Below are positions 17,449 to 24,356 of a DNA stretch of 64,000 nt, piece after piece (within the stretch, counting starts at the first letter, position 1; each line of letters starts with the position of its first letter). The notes beneath the pieces are model-generated. The model saw only the letters and a program-made list of their open reading frames with translations. It did no database searches and was not told the DNA's origin. The stretch covers positions 285,174 to 349,173 of the forward strand of contig NZ_JACJJL010000001.1 in assembly GCF_016899955.1 (NCBI RefSeq), written 5' to 3'. The stretch comes from Marseilla massiliensis (GTDB taxonomy: Bacteria; Bacteroidota; Bacteroidia; Bacteroidales; Bacteroidaceae). The position numbers were made by a program, and so were the translations under genes.

Positions 17449-19404
17449 ATGAAACATACATTGCTTTCCATTGCGCTGTCCTTGCAGGCAGGCATCGCGG
17501 CCATGGCCGCAACCAACGACGTGGCTTCGCCCGACGGGCGGCTGGTGGTCACTGTCGGCGACGAGGGCGGGCGCATATTCTACTCCGTAAAATACGACGG
17601 CAAGCCCATGATCGAGAAATCCAGCCTTGGGCTGAAGGCCAACATAGGCGACTTCAGCACCGGGCTCAGGGAGCGGGCCGTGAGCACCAAGCAGACCGAC
17701 ACCACCTATACGATGCGTGGAACAAAGGCTTCGAAGGTGCGTTACGTGGCCAACCAGATGGGCATTATCTACGAAAATGCCGGCAAAGACCTGATGACCG
17801 TCACGTTCAACGTGTCGGACAACGACGTGGCCTTCCGCTACACGTTCCCACAGCAGGGCGAGACGGCTTGCATGGTGGTCGAGTCTGAGGCCACGGCCTT
17901 CCGCCTGCCTGGGCAGTCGACGGCATTCATAAGCCCGCAGGCAGACCCGATGATAGGCTGGAAGCGCACAAAACCCAGCTACGAAGAGGTTTACTCGGCC
18001 GACGCGCCGCTCACCGACAAGTCGCAGTACGGGCAGGGCTACGTGTTCCCGGCGCTGTTCCGCGTGGGCGCCGACGGCTGGGTGCTACTTAGCGAGACCG
18101 GCACCGACGGCGGCTACGTGGGCTGCCACCTGAGCGACTACGACCCCCAGGCGGGCTACCGCATAGCCTTCCCCATGGCCGGCGAGGCCAACGGCTTCGG
18201 CTCTACCACCGCCGCCATGGCGCTGCCGGGCAGCACCCCGTGGCGCACCATCACCGTTGGGGCCACGCTGAAGCCCATCGTCGAGACCACCGTGGCCTAC
18301 GATGTGGTGGGCCCCAAGTATGAGGCTGCCGCCGACTACAAGCCCGGGCGCTACACGTGGAGCTGGCTTGTATGGCAGGACAACGCCACAAACTATGACG
18401 ACCAGGTTAAGTTTGTCGACCTGGCCGCGGCCATGGGGTATGAGTATACGCTCGTCGACGGGCTGTGGGACAAGCAGATAGGGCGCGCAAAGATAGAGCA
18501 GCTGAGCCGCTATGCGCAGTCGAAGGGCGTGAGCCTGATGCTGTGGTACAACTCCAACGGCAACCAGAACGACGCGCCGCAGGGGCCGAAGAACTGCATG
18601 AACACGGCCGTGGCGCGCAAGCGCGAGATGGCCTGGATGAAGAGAATTGGCGTGAAGGGCATCAAGGTCGACTTCTTCGGGGGCGACAAGCAGCACACCA
18701 TGCAGCTGTATGAAGACATACTGAGCGATGCCAACGACTACGGGCTGCAGGTGATTTTCCACGGGTGCACCCTGCCGCGCGGCTGGGAACGCATGTACCC
18801 CAACTATGTTTCGAGCGAGGCCGTGCTTGCTTCGGAGAACGTAATCTTCTCGGAATCGCACGCCAAGCGCGAGCCGTTCGACCTCACCCTGCACCCTTTC
18901 TGCCGCAATGCCGTGGCTGCCATGGACTGGGGAGGCACGATAATGAACCGCCGCATGTCGCGCGACAACAAGTCAAGGCACAGCCGCTACACGTCAGACG
19001 TGTTTGAGATGGCTGCCGCAATAGTCAACCAGGCAAGCCTGCAGTGCATCGCCCTGCAGCCCAACAACCTCGGGGAGCTGCCCGGCTTCGAGCTCGACTT
19101 CCTGCGAGGGGTGCCTACGGCGTGGGACGAGACGCGCTTCGTCGACGGCTATCCGGGCCGATACGTGGTGCTGGCGCGCCGCCATGGCGACACGTGGTAT
19201 GTGGCAGGGCTCAACGCCACCGCCGAACCGATTACGCTGAAGCTCAGCCTGCCGATGATGGCCGGGCGCAAGGTTGACTGCTACACCGACCGGAAAGCGG
19301 CCGAAGGACAGCTGCCCGACGCCCAGGTGAAGCAGCTGAAGGTGGGCGGCAACGGCGCGGTGAAGGTGACCATGCAGCCGTCGGGCGGACTTATATTGAT
19401 GTGA
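17449..19404 (+). CDS. GH97 family alpha-glycosidase (alpha-galactosidase-type candidate), exported
   Basis: The ATG at 17449 gives MKHTLLSIALSLQAGIAAMA, a signal peptide; the longer open frame overlaps the promoter. The 651-residue protein has the GH97 order: N-terminal beta-sandwich (~25-280), catalytic barrel (~290-550; WSWLVWQDNATNYDDQ, LVDGLWDKQ, LMLWYNSNGNQND, GIKVDFFGGDKQ) and a C-terminal beta domain. The Asp of KVDFFGGD sits where the nucleophile of retaining members lies, so this is more likely a retaining alpha-galactosidase-type enzyme than an inverting alpha-glucosidase. It has its own promoter and is followed by a strong hairpin. Confidence 0.87.
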   Translation: MKHTLLSIALSLQAGIAAMAATNDVASPDGRLVVTVGDEGGRIFYSVKYDGKPMIEKSSLGLKANIGDFSTGLRERAVSTKQTDTTYTMRGTKASKVRYVANQMGIIYENAGKDLMTVTFNVSDNDVAFRYTFPQQGETACMVVESEATAFRLPGQSTAFISPQADPMIGWKRTKPSYEEVYSADAPLTDKSQYGQGYVFPALFRVGADGWVLLSETGTDGGYVGCHLSDYDPQAGYRIAFPMAGEANGFGSTTAAMALPGSTPWRTITVGATLKPIVETTVAYDVVGPKYEAAADYKPGRYTWSWLVWQDNATNYDDQVKFVDLAAAMGYEYTLVDGLWDKQIGRAKIEQLSRYAQSKGVSLMLWYNSNGNQNDAPQGPKNCMNTAVARKREMAWMKRIGVKGIKVDFFGGDKQHTMQLYEDILSDANDYGLQVIFHGCTLPRGWERMYPNYVSSEAVLASENVIFSESHAKREPFDLTLHPFCRNAVAAMDWGGTIMNRRMSRDNKSRHSRYTSDVFEMAAAIVNQASLQCIALQPNNLGELPGFELDFLRGVPTAWDETRFVDGYPGRYVVLARRHGDTWYVAGLNATAEPITLKLSLPMMAGRKVDCYTDRKAAEGQLPDAQVKQLKVGGNGAVKVTMQPSGGLILM

Positions 19405-19407
19405 CAG

Positions 19408-19460
19408 CGTGGCACCCCGGCACGCCTGCCTGTTGTCAGCAGGCGTGCCGGGGTGCCACG
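19408..19460 (+). terminator. Strong hairpin after the GH97 gene
   Basis: A perfect 22-bp stem (19408-19429 with 19439-19460) with a 9-nt loop begins 3 nt after the stop codon. There is no U-run, so it may stabilise the mRNA 3' end rather than terminate by the classical route. The rest of the 19405-19707 gap is AT-rich leader for the small HTH gene, with TATCTTTG at 19588-19595 as a possible -7 element. Confidence 0.6.
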
Positions 19461-19707
19461 GCCTGTGGTGCAAGCCTCTTTCCATGTGAAGGAAGCGCCG
19501 GCAAAGCATTTGCGCGATTTGCAGATGTTAACCAAAATATATATAATTTACATGGGAGATGATAAGCAAAAATACAGGAAAAGTTCGTATCTTTGTATGC
19601 GAAACTTTCCTGAACCAAGGAAAATGAGATTGCGGCCACGTGCCGCTTGCAACGTGAATTAATATGAATTAAATTTTGTTAGTAACCTGAATAACAAGTA
19701 AAAGGCC

Positions 19708-19953
19708 ATGCACATAGGGAAAAGGATAAAGGAAGTGCTTCGTGAGCAGGGGCATAATGTAAGTTGGCTCGCTGCTCGCATACCTTGCGAACGCTCGAAT
19801 GTGTACAACATCTTCCGTCGTTGCAACATTGACGCAGGGCTGTTGTATTCCATATCATTGGTGATGGAATACAACTTTTTTGCCGATTTGTCCACAGTGT
19901 TCGAGCGCGAGGCGAGCTCAAGTGATAAGGCCGTGGTCAGCAGTGTGGCTTAG
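19708..19953 (+). CDS. Small HTH protein (XRE-like), paralog 1
   Basis: The 81-residue protein begins MHIGKRIKEVLREQGHNVSWLA, the start of an XRE-type HTH, followed by the recognition-helix region IPCERSNVYNIFRR and a C-terminal helix. It is about half identical to the protein encoded at 20183-20410, with the same spacing of motifs, so the two arose by local duplication. Small single-domain HTH proteins of this kind are common in Bacteroidales, and I do not know a function. The -7-like TATCTTTG lies 112 nt upstream. The C-terminal tail (SSSDKAVVSSVA) differs from the paralog. Confidence 0.75.
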   Translation: MHIGKRIKEVLREQGHNVSWLAARIPCERSNVYNIFRRCNIDAGLLYSISLVMEYNFFADLSTVFEREASSSDKAVVSSVA

Positions 19954-20182
19954 GCCATTGGCTTTGAAGATGCCGCTCTGGCAGCCGGCCGGGGGTTGCG
20001 GTGGCGTTGGTTGCGCCGTCGGGCCATGCAGCGGGCTTGGCAGTGCCGGCAAGCAATGCCTGGGTGCATAGGCATAGTCAGGCGTATTCTCTCTTCGGCA
20101 GGCCGCGCGGATGGTCGAAACCCTGCGGTTTGCTGTATTTGTACTCTAAGTTTATATGATTGAAATATACTGTTGAAGTATG

Positions 20183-20410
20183 ATGCATGTTGGCAATCGG
20201 ATAAAGGAAGTGCTCGAGGAGCAGGGCCACAATGCCTGTTGGCTCGCCTCGCAGATACCGTGTGAGCGCTCGAATGTGTACAACATATTCAAGCGCGAGA
20301 GCATCGGCATCGACCTGTTGTTCCGGATAAGCGAGGTATTGGGGCACGATTTCTTCAAGGAAATATCCGATGAGATAGTCAGGGAGATGAGTGCCGGGAA
20401 TGGCAAGTAG
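20183..20410 (+). CDS. Small HTH protein (XRE-like), paralog 2
   Basis: The start is placed at the second of two adjacent ATGs (20180, 20183) by alignment with paralog 1. The 75-residue product MHVGNRIKEVLEEQGHNACWLA...IPCERSNVYNIFKRESIGIDLLFRISEVLGHDFF repeats the paralog's HTH almost position by position, with a more acidic C-terminus. Two similar regulators in tandem could heterodimerise or bind related operators; that is inference. A hairpin at 20517-20552 lies downstream. Confidence 0.75.
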   Translation: MHVGNRIKEVLEEQGHNACWLASQIPCERSNVYNIFKRESIGIDLLFRISEVLGHDFFKEISDEIVREMSAGNGK

Positions 20411-20516
20411 CGCCACGCAGTGGCTGATGCGGGCCTTACGGCCCGTCGGTGGCAGCCCTTCGGTTGCCAGGTGTCGTTGTCGCGGCCTTACGGCGGGGCG
20501 TTGCGGCATTACAAAA

Positions 20517-20552
20517 GATGGCATCCTTCCGCCCTCTGGCGGCGATGCCATC
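20517..20552. terminator. Hairpin between the HTH gene and the cyclophilin-fold gene
   Basis: Outer arms GATGGCATC/GATGCCATC and inner arms CCGCC/GGCGG form a stable hairpin 107 nt after the HTH stop and 190 nt beyond the leftward gene's stop. It could serve both convergent genes. No U-run is present. The remainder of 20411-20741 shows no gene. Confidence 0.4.
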
Positions 20553-20741
20553 GTGTTGAATGTACCCTATTTGTCTGTTCGTGTTACCCTGATTATGTTA
20601 GATTTTCATTTGTTTTGAGAGACGGGCCGGCCGCAGGTCTGGCTCCGAATGCCGCTGATGGCTGCTTGCGGCCTGTCTTCGAAAGAGACGATTACATTAA
20701 TAATACAAGTGAGGTCTGAAAAAGTTATGTCGTTTTCTCGT

Positions 20742-21374
20742 TCATTTGGTTATATTCTTTGTTTCGGCCTGCCTGTTGGCAAAGGCCTTCCTGACAATGT
20801 AGTGGCCGCGTTCCAGCCTGTCGAGGCCTGCTTCGCCCTGTTGCCGGAGCACCATCCGGCCGTTGGCGGTGTACACCTCGGTGTACAGCGGCGGGCTTGC
20901 CTGTCTGGCGTCTGCCACCGATGACGCCTCCGGGAGAGCCAGGGTCACGGTCACGTCGCCCTCGCCGAGCGTCTGCCTGAGGCCTTCGGCCGTGGCGTTG
21001 TCTATGTGTCCGAGCCTTGTGTAGCCCCAAGTGTTGCTCCCATAGAATATCACTATCTGGTTGCCTTGGTACAGAACGATGTCGCCCGGCTGCGTTGTCG
21101 TCTGCCTGTCTGAGCGCGGCAGCGTGAAGCCAAGGGCCCCCACCTTCTCGAAGTCGCCGTAGTCGCTGAGCCGCAGCGTCAGTCCGCCGTCATCGAGTCG
21201 CTGCCTCAAGGCCTCGGTAGCGCCGTTGCCATGCATCGTTGCCGTCATTGTGTGGCCGTTGGCGGTGATGGCCATGGCATAGCCAGGCTGGTTGTCGTTG
21301 CTTTGCGCCATCGAGTTGCTCGATGCAACGAGGCCTGTGGCCATGAGCGAGAGCAGTTGTGGTTTAATCTTCAT
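20742..21374 (-). CDS. Exported cyclophilin-like fold protein with T9SS-type tail
   Basis: The 210-residue protein has a signal peptide (to about SMAQ), then a cyclophilin-like domain of the TM1367 type (residues ~35-135; ANGHTMTATMHGNGATEALRQRL, PGDIVLYQGNQIVIFYGSNTWGYTRLGHID). The C-terminal ~50 residues (EVYTANGRMVLRQQGE...LERGHYIVRKAF) resemble a type IX secretion/anchoring tail. These small cyclophilin-like proteins have no proven activity. Fusion to a sorting tail suggests surface export. A -7-like element (complement of 21413-21420) lies upstream. Confidence 0.72.
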   Translation of the reverse strand: MKIKPQLLSLMATGLVASSNSMAQSNDNQPGYAMAITANGHTMTATMHGNGATEALRQRLDDGGLTLRLSDYGDFEKVGALGFTLPRSDRQTTTQPGDIVLYQGNQIVIFYGSNTWGYTRLGHIDNATAEGLRQTLGEGDVTVTLALPEASSVADARQASPPLYTEVYTANGRMVLRQQGEAGLDRLERGHYIVRKAFANRQAETKNITK

Positions 21375-21495
21375 TTGCTTGTCTGCTTAGCTTTTGCTTC
21401 GTTTTCGTGTTGCAAAGTTACGCATTTAAACATTCAGGCCTTATATACGGATTAACTGAAAAGATACCAATTTTACGGAAAAGGGCATGTACAAA

Positions 21496-21523
21496 TAAAA
21501 AAGAGGGCTCGAAACCCTCTTTT
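21496..21523 (-). terminator. Rho-independent terminator of tRNA-Gln
   Basis: On the minus strand the stem AAGAGGG with loop TTTCGAG pairs with CCCTCTT and is followed by a T-run. It lies 18 nt beyond the 3' end of the tRNA gene. Confidence 0.85.
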
Positions 21524-21540
21524 ATGCCTGCGGCATTGCG

Positions 21541-21611
21541 TTGTCCAAGGCGGATTCGAACCACCACAAACAGAACCAAAACCTGTTGTGCTACCATTAC
21601 ACCATTGGACA
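21541..21611 (-). tRNA. tRNA-Gln (anticodon TTG)
   Basis: The minus strand folds as a cloverleaf. The acceptor is TGTCCAA/TTGGACA (21605-21611 with 21542-21548), and the D loop is GTGTAATGGTAGC. The anticodon arm is ACAGG-TTTTGGT-TCTGT with anticodon TTG, and the T arm is GGTTCGAATCC. The discriminator is A, and CCA is not encoded, so it must be added after transcription. The length is 71 nt. A clear promoter and terminator flank it. Confidence 0.95.
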
Positions 21612-21620
21612 CTGCGGGTG

Positions 21621-21652
21621 CAAAGGTAACGCTTTTCGGGCTAATTTCCAAA
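21621..21652 (-). promoter_or_regulatory. Promoter of tRNA-Gln
   Basis: The complement reads TTTG (21649-21652), a 20-nt spacer, then TACCTTTG (21621-21628), a full Bacteroidetes promoter 10 nt from the tRNA 5' end. Confidence 0.8.
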
Positions 21653-21711
21653 TTTTTCAGCTTCTTTTTTCTCGTCGCCATCGCCGTTTCAGGCCTGCGT
21701 TGCGGTTGGCG

Positions 21712-22344
21712 TCAGAGCTTCCTTATTATGGTGAGCCCGTCGCGCAGCGGCAGTATGACCCGCTCCACGCGGCTGTCGGCGGCCACGAAGTCGTTGAAAG
21801 CCTCGATGCCGTGGGTCTGCTTGTCGCGGTCGTAGGCCCGGTCTACCACGTGTCCGTCCCACAGTGTGTTGTCGGCCAGGATGAATCCGCCGTGCCTTAC
21901 CACGCCCAGTGCCATTTCGTATGCCTCGATGTATGTGCGCTTGTCGCCGTCGATGAATGCCATGTCGAACACAATGCCCAGCCGCGGGGCCTCGGTGATG
22001 GCGTCGCCGATGGCGAACACGATTTTGTCGGCCACGTCTGAGCCTTCAATCCAGGGCCTTGTGAAGTCTTCCTGCTCGTCGTTTATCTCGTAGGTGTACA
22101 CCTTTCCGCCCTCGTCGAGCCCTTCTGCCATGCAGATGGCGCTGTAGCCGCTGAACGTTCCCACCTCGAGTATGTTCTTGGGGCGTATCATCCTTACAAT
22201 CATCCTGAGCAGCCTGCCCTGCAGGTGGCCGCTGGCCATGCGCCCGTGCAGCGTGTGCAGGTGGGTGGCCCTGTACAGCCGGTGCAGGTAATCGCCTTCG
22301 GGGTCGATGTGGCCGAGTATGTATTGCTCCAGTTCTTCGTTCAT
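21712..22344 (-). CDS. SAM-dependent O-methyltransferase (CCoAOMT-type)
   Basis: The 210-residue protein has a class I methyltransferase core: SAM-binding motif ILEVGTFSGYSAICMAEGL, acidic YTYEINDEQ, the metal/catalytic block FDMAFIDGDKRTYIEAYE and LADNTLWDGHV. This pattern is typical of small bacterial catechol-type O-methyltransferases. The physiological substrate is unknown. It lies 45 nt downstream of aroQ in the same direction, so the two are probably co-transcribed. No signal peptide. Confidence 0.88.
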   Translation of the reverse strand: MNEELEQYILGHIDPEGDYLHRLYRATHLHTLHGRMASGHLQGRLLRMIVRMIRPKNILEVGTFSGYSAICMAEGLDEGGKVYTYEINDEQEDFTRPWIEGSDVADKIVFAIGDAITEAPRLGIVFDMAFIDGDKRTYIEAYEMALGVVRHGGFILADNTLWDGHVVDRAYDRDKQTHGIEAFNDFVAADSRVERVILPLRDGLTIIRKL

Positions 22345-22389
22345 ATCTGTTGTCGGTTGGTGGCTTGTCGAGCTGCCGTGGCGGCCCCG

Positions 22390-22812
22390 TCACTGCCTGT
22401 TGACCAGGTAGTCGGTGGCCAGCCTGTACGAGTCGAGGCCGAAGCCGCATATCACTCCGGCGCAGACGCACGATATGTAGGAGTGGTGCCGGAACTCTTC
22501 GCGCTTGTGAACGTTGGAGATGTGCACCTCGACCACGGGGCACCTGAGCGACCGGATGCAGTCTTGCAGCGCTATGCTTGTGTGGGTGTACGCCCCGGCG
22601 TTGAGCACAATGCCGTCTGCCGAGAACCCCACTTCCTGCATTTTGTCTATCAGTTCGCCCTCGATGTTGCTCTGGTAGTAGTCTATCTCCACGCCGGGGA
22701 AGGCGGCGCGGAGCTTCGGCAGGTATGCCTCAAACGAGCTGTCGCCGTAGATGCCCGGCTCGCGCACGCCGAGCAGGTTGAGGTTTGGCCCGTTGATTAT
22801 CTGTATTTTCAT
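22390..22812 (-). CDS. aroQ: 3-dehydroquinate dehydratase, type II
   Basis: The 140-residue protein has the type II enzyme signature: INGPNLNLLGVREPGIYG with the catalytic Tyr, NAGAYTHTSIAL, and the VEVHISNVHKREEFRHHSYIS block with the catalytic His. It dehydrates 3-dehydroquinate to 3-dehydroshikimate in the shikimate pathway. Length is typical for the dodecameric type II enzyme. It leads a two-gene unit with the O-methyltransferase, divergent from xerD. Confidence 0.95.
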   Translation of the reverse strand: MKIQIINGPNLNLLGVREPGIYGDSSFEAYLPKLRAAFPGVEIDYYQSNIEGELIDKMQEVGFSADGIVLNAGAYTHTSIALQDCIRSLRCPVVEVHISNVHKREEFRHHSYISCVCAGVICGFGLDSYRLATDYLVNRQ

Positions 22813-23064
22813 ATATGGAAATTATTTGTTAACTTTGCCATGGCTACGCGACGTGCCCCCTGCCATGCCGCTGCCGGCTGCCTTGGCGGCCTGGTGCAGC
22901 GTGGCGGCGCCCTGGATGGCTGGGCCCGGCAGGCGACGCCCGTGGCCGGCAAAGTTAATAAAAATATTCCATACGGCCGCGGCGCCCGGCATAAAACACG
23001 CCCATGGCTGCACCGGCAGTGCGCCCCGGGGTGGCATGGCGGCGCTTGCTGGCCCGCAGGAAGT

Positions 23065-24018
23065 ATGAAAATGATTGTTATGATGGAAAAGAATTGCAAT
23101 ACAGATGCTGACATTGTGCGCAGCTACATGCGCTACCTGAAGCTGGAGCGCAACTATTCGCCCAACACGCTCGACGCCTACCGGAGCGACATACAGAAGC
23201 TCATCGACTACCTGGAGCCGTCGGGCCGCAGCGTGCGCGAGGTGACGGCCGACGACCTGCACGGCTTCATTGCCACGCTCCACGACCTTGGCGTGGGCGC
23301 GGTGTCGCAGTGCAGGGTGCTCAGCGGGCTGCGCTCGCTGTTCAGGTTCATGGTTCTTGACGGTTACCGCGACGACGACCCGACGGAGTTTGTGGAGTCG
23401 CCCAAGACAGGCGAGCACCTGCCGGAGGTGCTCTCGGTCGACGAGGTAGACCGAATGGAGGCAGCCATCGACCTGTCGAAGCCCGAGGGCCACCGCAACA
23501 GGGCCATCGTCGAGGTGATGTTTTCGTGCGGGCTGCGCGTGAGCGAGCTCATACAGCTGCGCCTGTCAGACCTTTATATGGACGAGCAGTATGTCCGCGT
23601 GCGCGGCAAGGGGGCCAAGGAGCGCCTCGTGCCCATGTCGGGCAGGGCCGTGTCCGAGCTGGCCAACTGGTTTGAATGGCGCCGGCTGGTTGACATCAAG
23701 CCCGGCGAGGAAGACTATGTGTTCTTGAGCCGACTTGGCAAACGGCTCACCCGCACCATGGTTCTCATCATGGTGAAACGGCTGGCCGACGCCGCCGGGA
23801 TAGCCAAGAACATCAGTCCGCACACGCTGCGCCACTCTTTCGCCACGGCTCTGCTCGAGGGTGGGGCCGACCTGAGCGTCATACAGGAGCTGCTGGGGCA
23901 CGAGAGCATAGGCACGACCGAGATATATACGCACATAGACATGACCAAGCTGCGCCGCGACATACTCGAGCACCACCCGCGCAACCTGCGGGGCGACGGT
24001 GGCCGCGGGGCCGACTGA
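23065..24018 (+). CDS. xerD: Site-specific tyrosine recombinase XerD
   Basis: The start was set at the ATG at 23065 (MKMIVMMEKNC); an alternative ATG at 23083 gives 311 residues, nearer to family length. The N-terminal SAM-like core-binding domain (ADIVRSYMRYLKLERNYSPNTLDAYRSDI) precedes the catalytic domain. All active-site blocks are present: Arg in SCGLRVSEL, Lys in GKGAKERLVP, HTLRHSFAT, LGHESIGTTEIYTHI with His and nucleophile Tyr. XerC/XerD resolve chromosome dimers at dif. The gene is stand-alone and nothing nearby looks like an integrated element, so a housekeeping role is preferred to a mobile integrase. Confidence 0.93.
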   Translation: MKMIVMMEKNCNTDADIVRSYMRYLKLERNYSPNTLDAYRSDIQKLIDYLEPSGRSVREVTADDLHGFIATLHDLGVGAVSQCRVLSGLRSLFRFMVLDGYRDDDPTEFVESPKTGEHLPEVLSVDEVDRMEAAIDLSKPEGHRNRAIVEVMFSCGLRVSELIQLRLSDLYMDEQYVRVRGKGAKERLVPMSGRAVSELANWFEWRRLVDIKPGEEDYVFLSRLGKRLTRTMVLIMVKRLADAAGIAKNISPHTLRHSFATALLEGGADLSVIQELLGHESIGTTEIYTHIDMTKLRRDILEHHPRNLRGDGGRGAD

Positions 24019-24100
24019 CGGCATGTGGCGCAACCGGCAGCGGCTGAAAAATGATGACATCGTGATTCTGTCTCGCCGTTGCGGCCAACCGTCTGTGCCA

Positions 24101-24255
24101 CAGGCAGTTGGCCGCCAGTGCCGCGCGGTGCTGCAAAACGGGCCTTTTCAGGATGCAAAACGGGCCGTTCCATCATGTGGAACGGCCCGTTTTGCGTTGC
24201 GATATAGCCCTTGCGGCTTTGCGGGGAGCGCAGCGGTGTATCGTTTCTTTACACC
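24101..24255. repeat. 22-nt phased palindromic array F
   Basis: Cores begin at 24139 (CGGGCCT), 24161 (CGGGCCG) and 24183 (CGGCCCG); a weak fourth is on the grid at 24205 (TAGCCCT). Units 2 and 3 form a perfect 17-bp hairpin (24155-24171 with 24179-24195). The left flank motif CAGGCAGTTGGCCGC (24101-24115) is 38 nt before the first core, and the right end reads TTTACACC (24248-24255). It lies between the convergent ends of xerD and the fibronectin-type gene; no gene is seen in 24019-24356. Confidence 0.85.
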
Positions 24256-24283
24256 TTGTGCAGTGTACGGCTTATGCCGACGA

Positions 24284-24316
24284 GGCCCCGCAGGCCGTCG
24301 GTGCGGCTGCGGGGCC
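24284..24316 (-). terminator. Candidate terminator hairpin after the fibronectin-type gene
   Basis: Arms GGCCCCGCA and TGCGGGGCC (9 bp) lie 41 nt beyond the leftward gene's stop. No U-run follows. Confidence 0.4.
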
Positions 24317-24356
24317 CCGTGTCCAGCGTGGCGCCGAGGCGCCTGCCTGAGGCCCG

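Noticed and set aside
21541..21611. Second tRNA near 21541
   Set aside because: Only one cloverleaf is present; the adjacent hairpin is its terminator.
23065..24018. Integrase of a mobile element rather than XerD
   Set aside because: No attachment repeats, phage genes or tRNA integration pattern are near it, and it matches the XerD family in length and motif order. tRNA-Gln is 1.5 kb away and intact.
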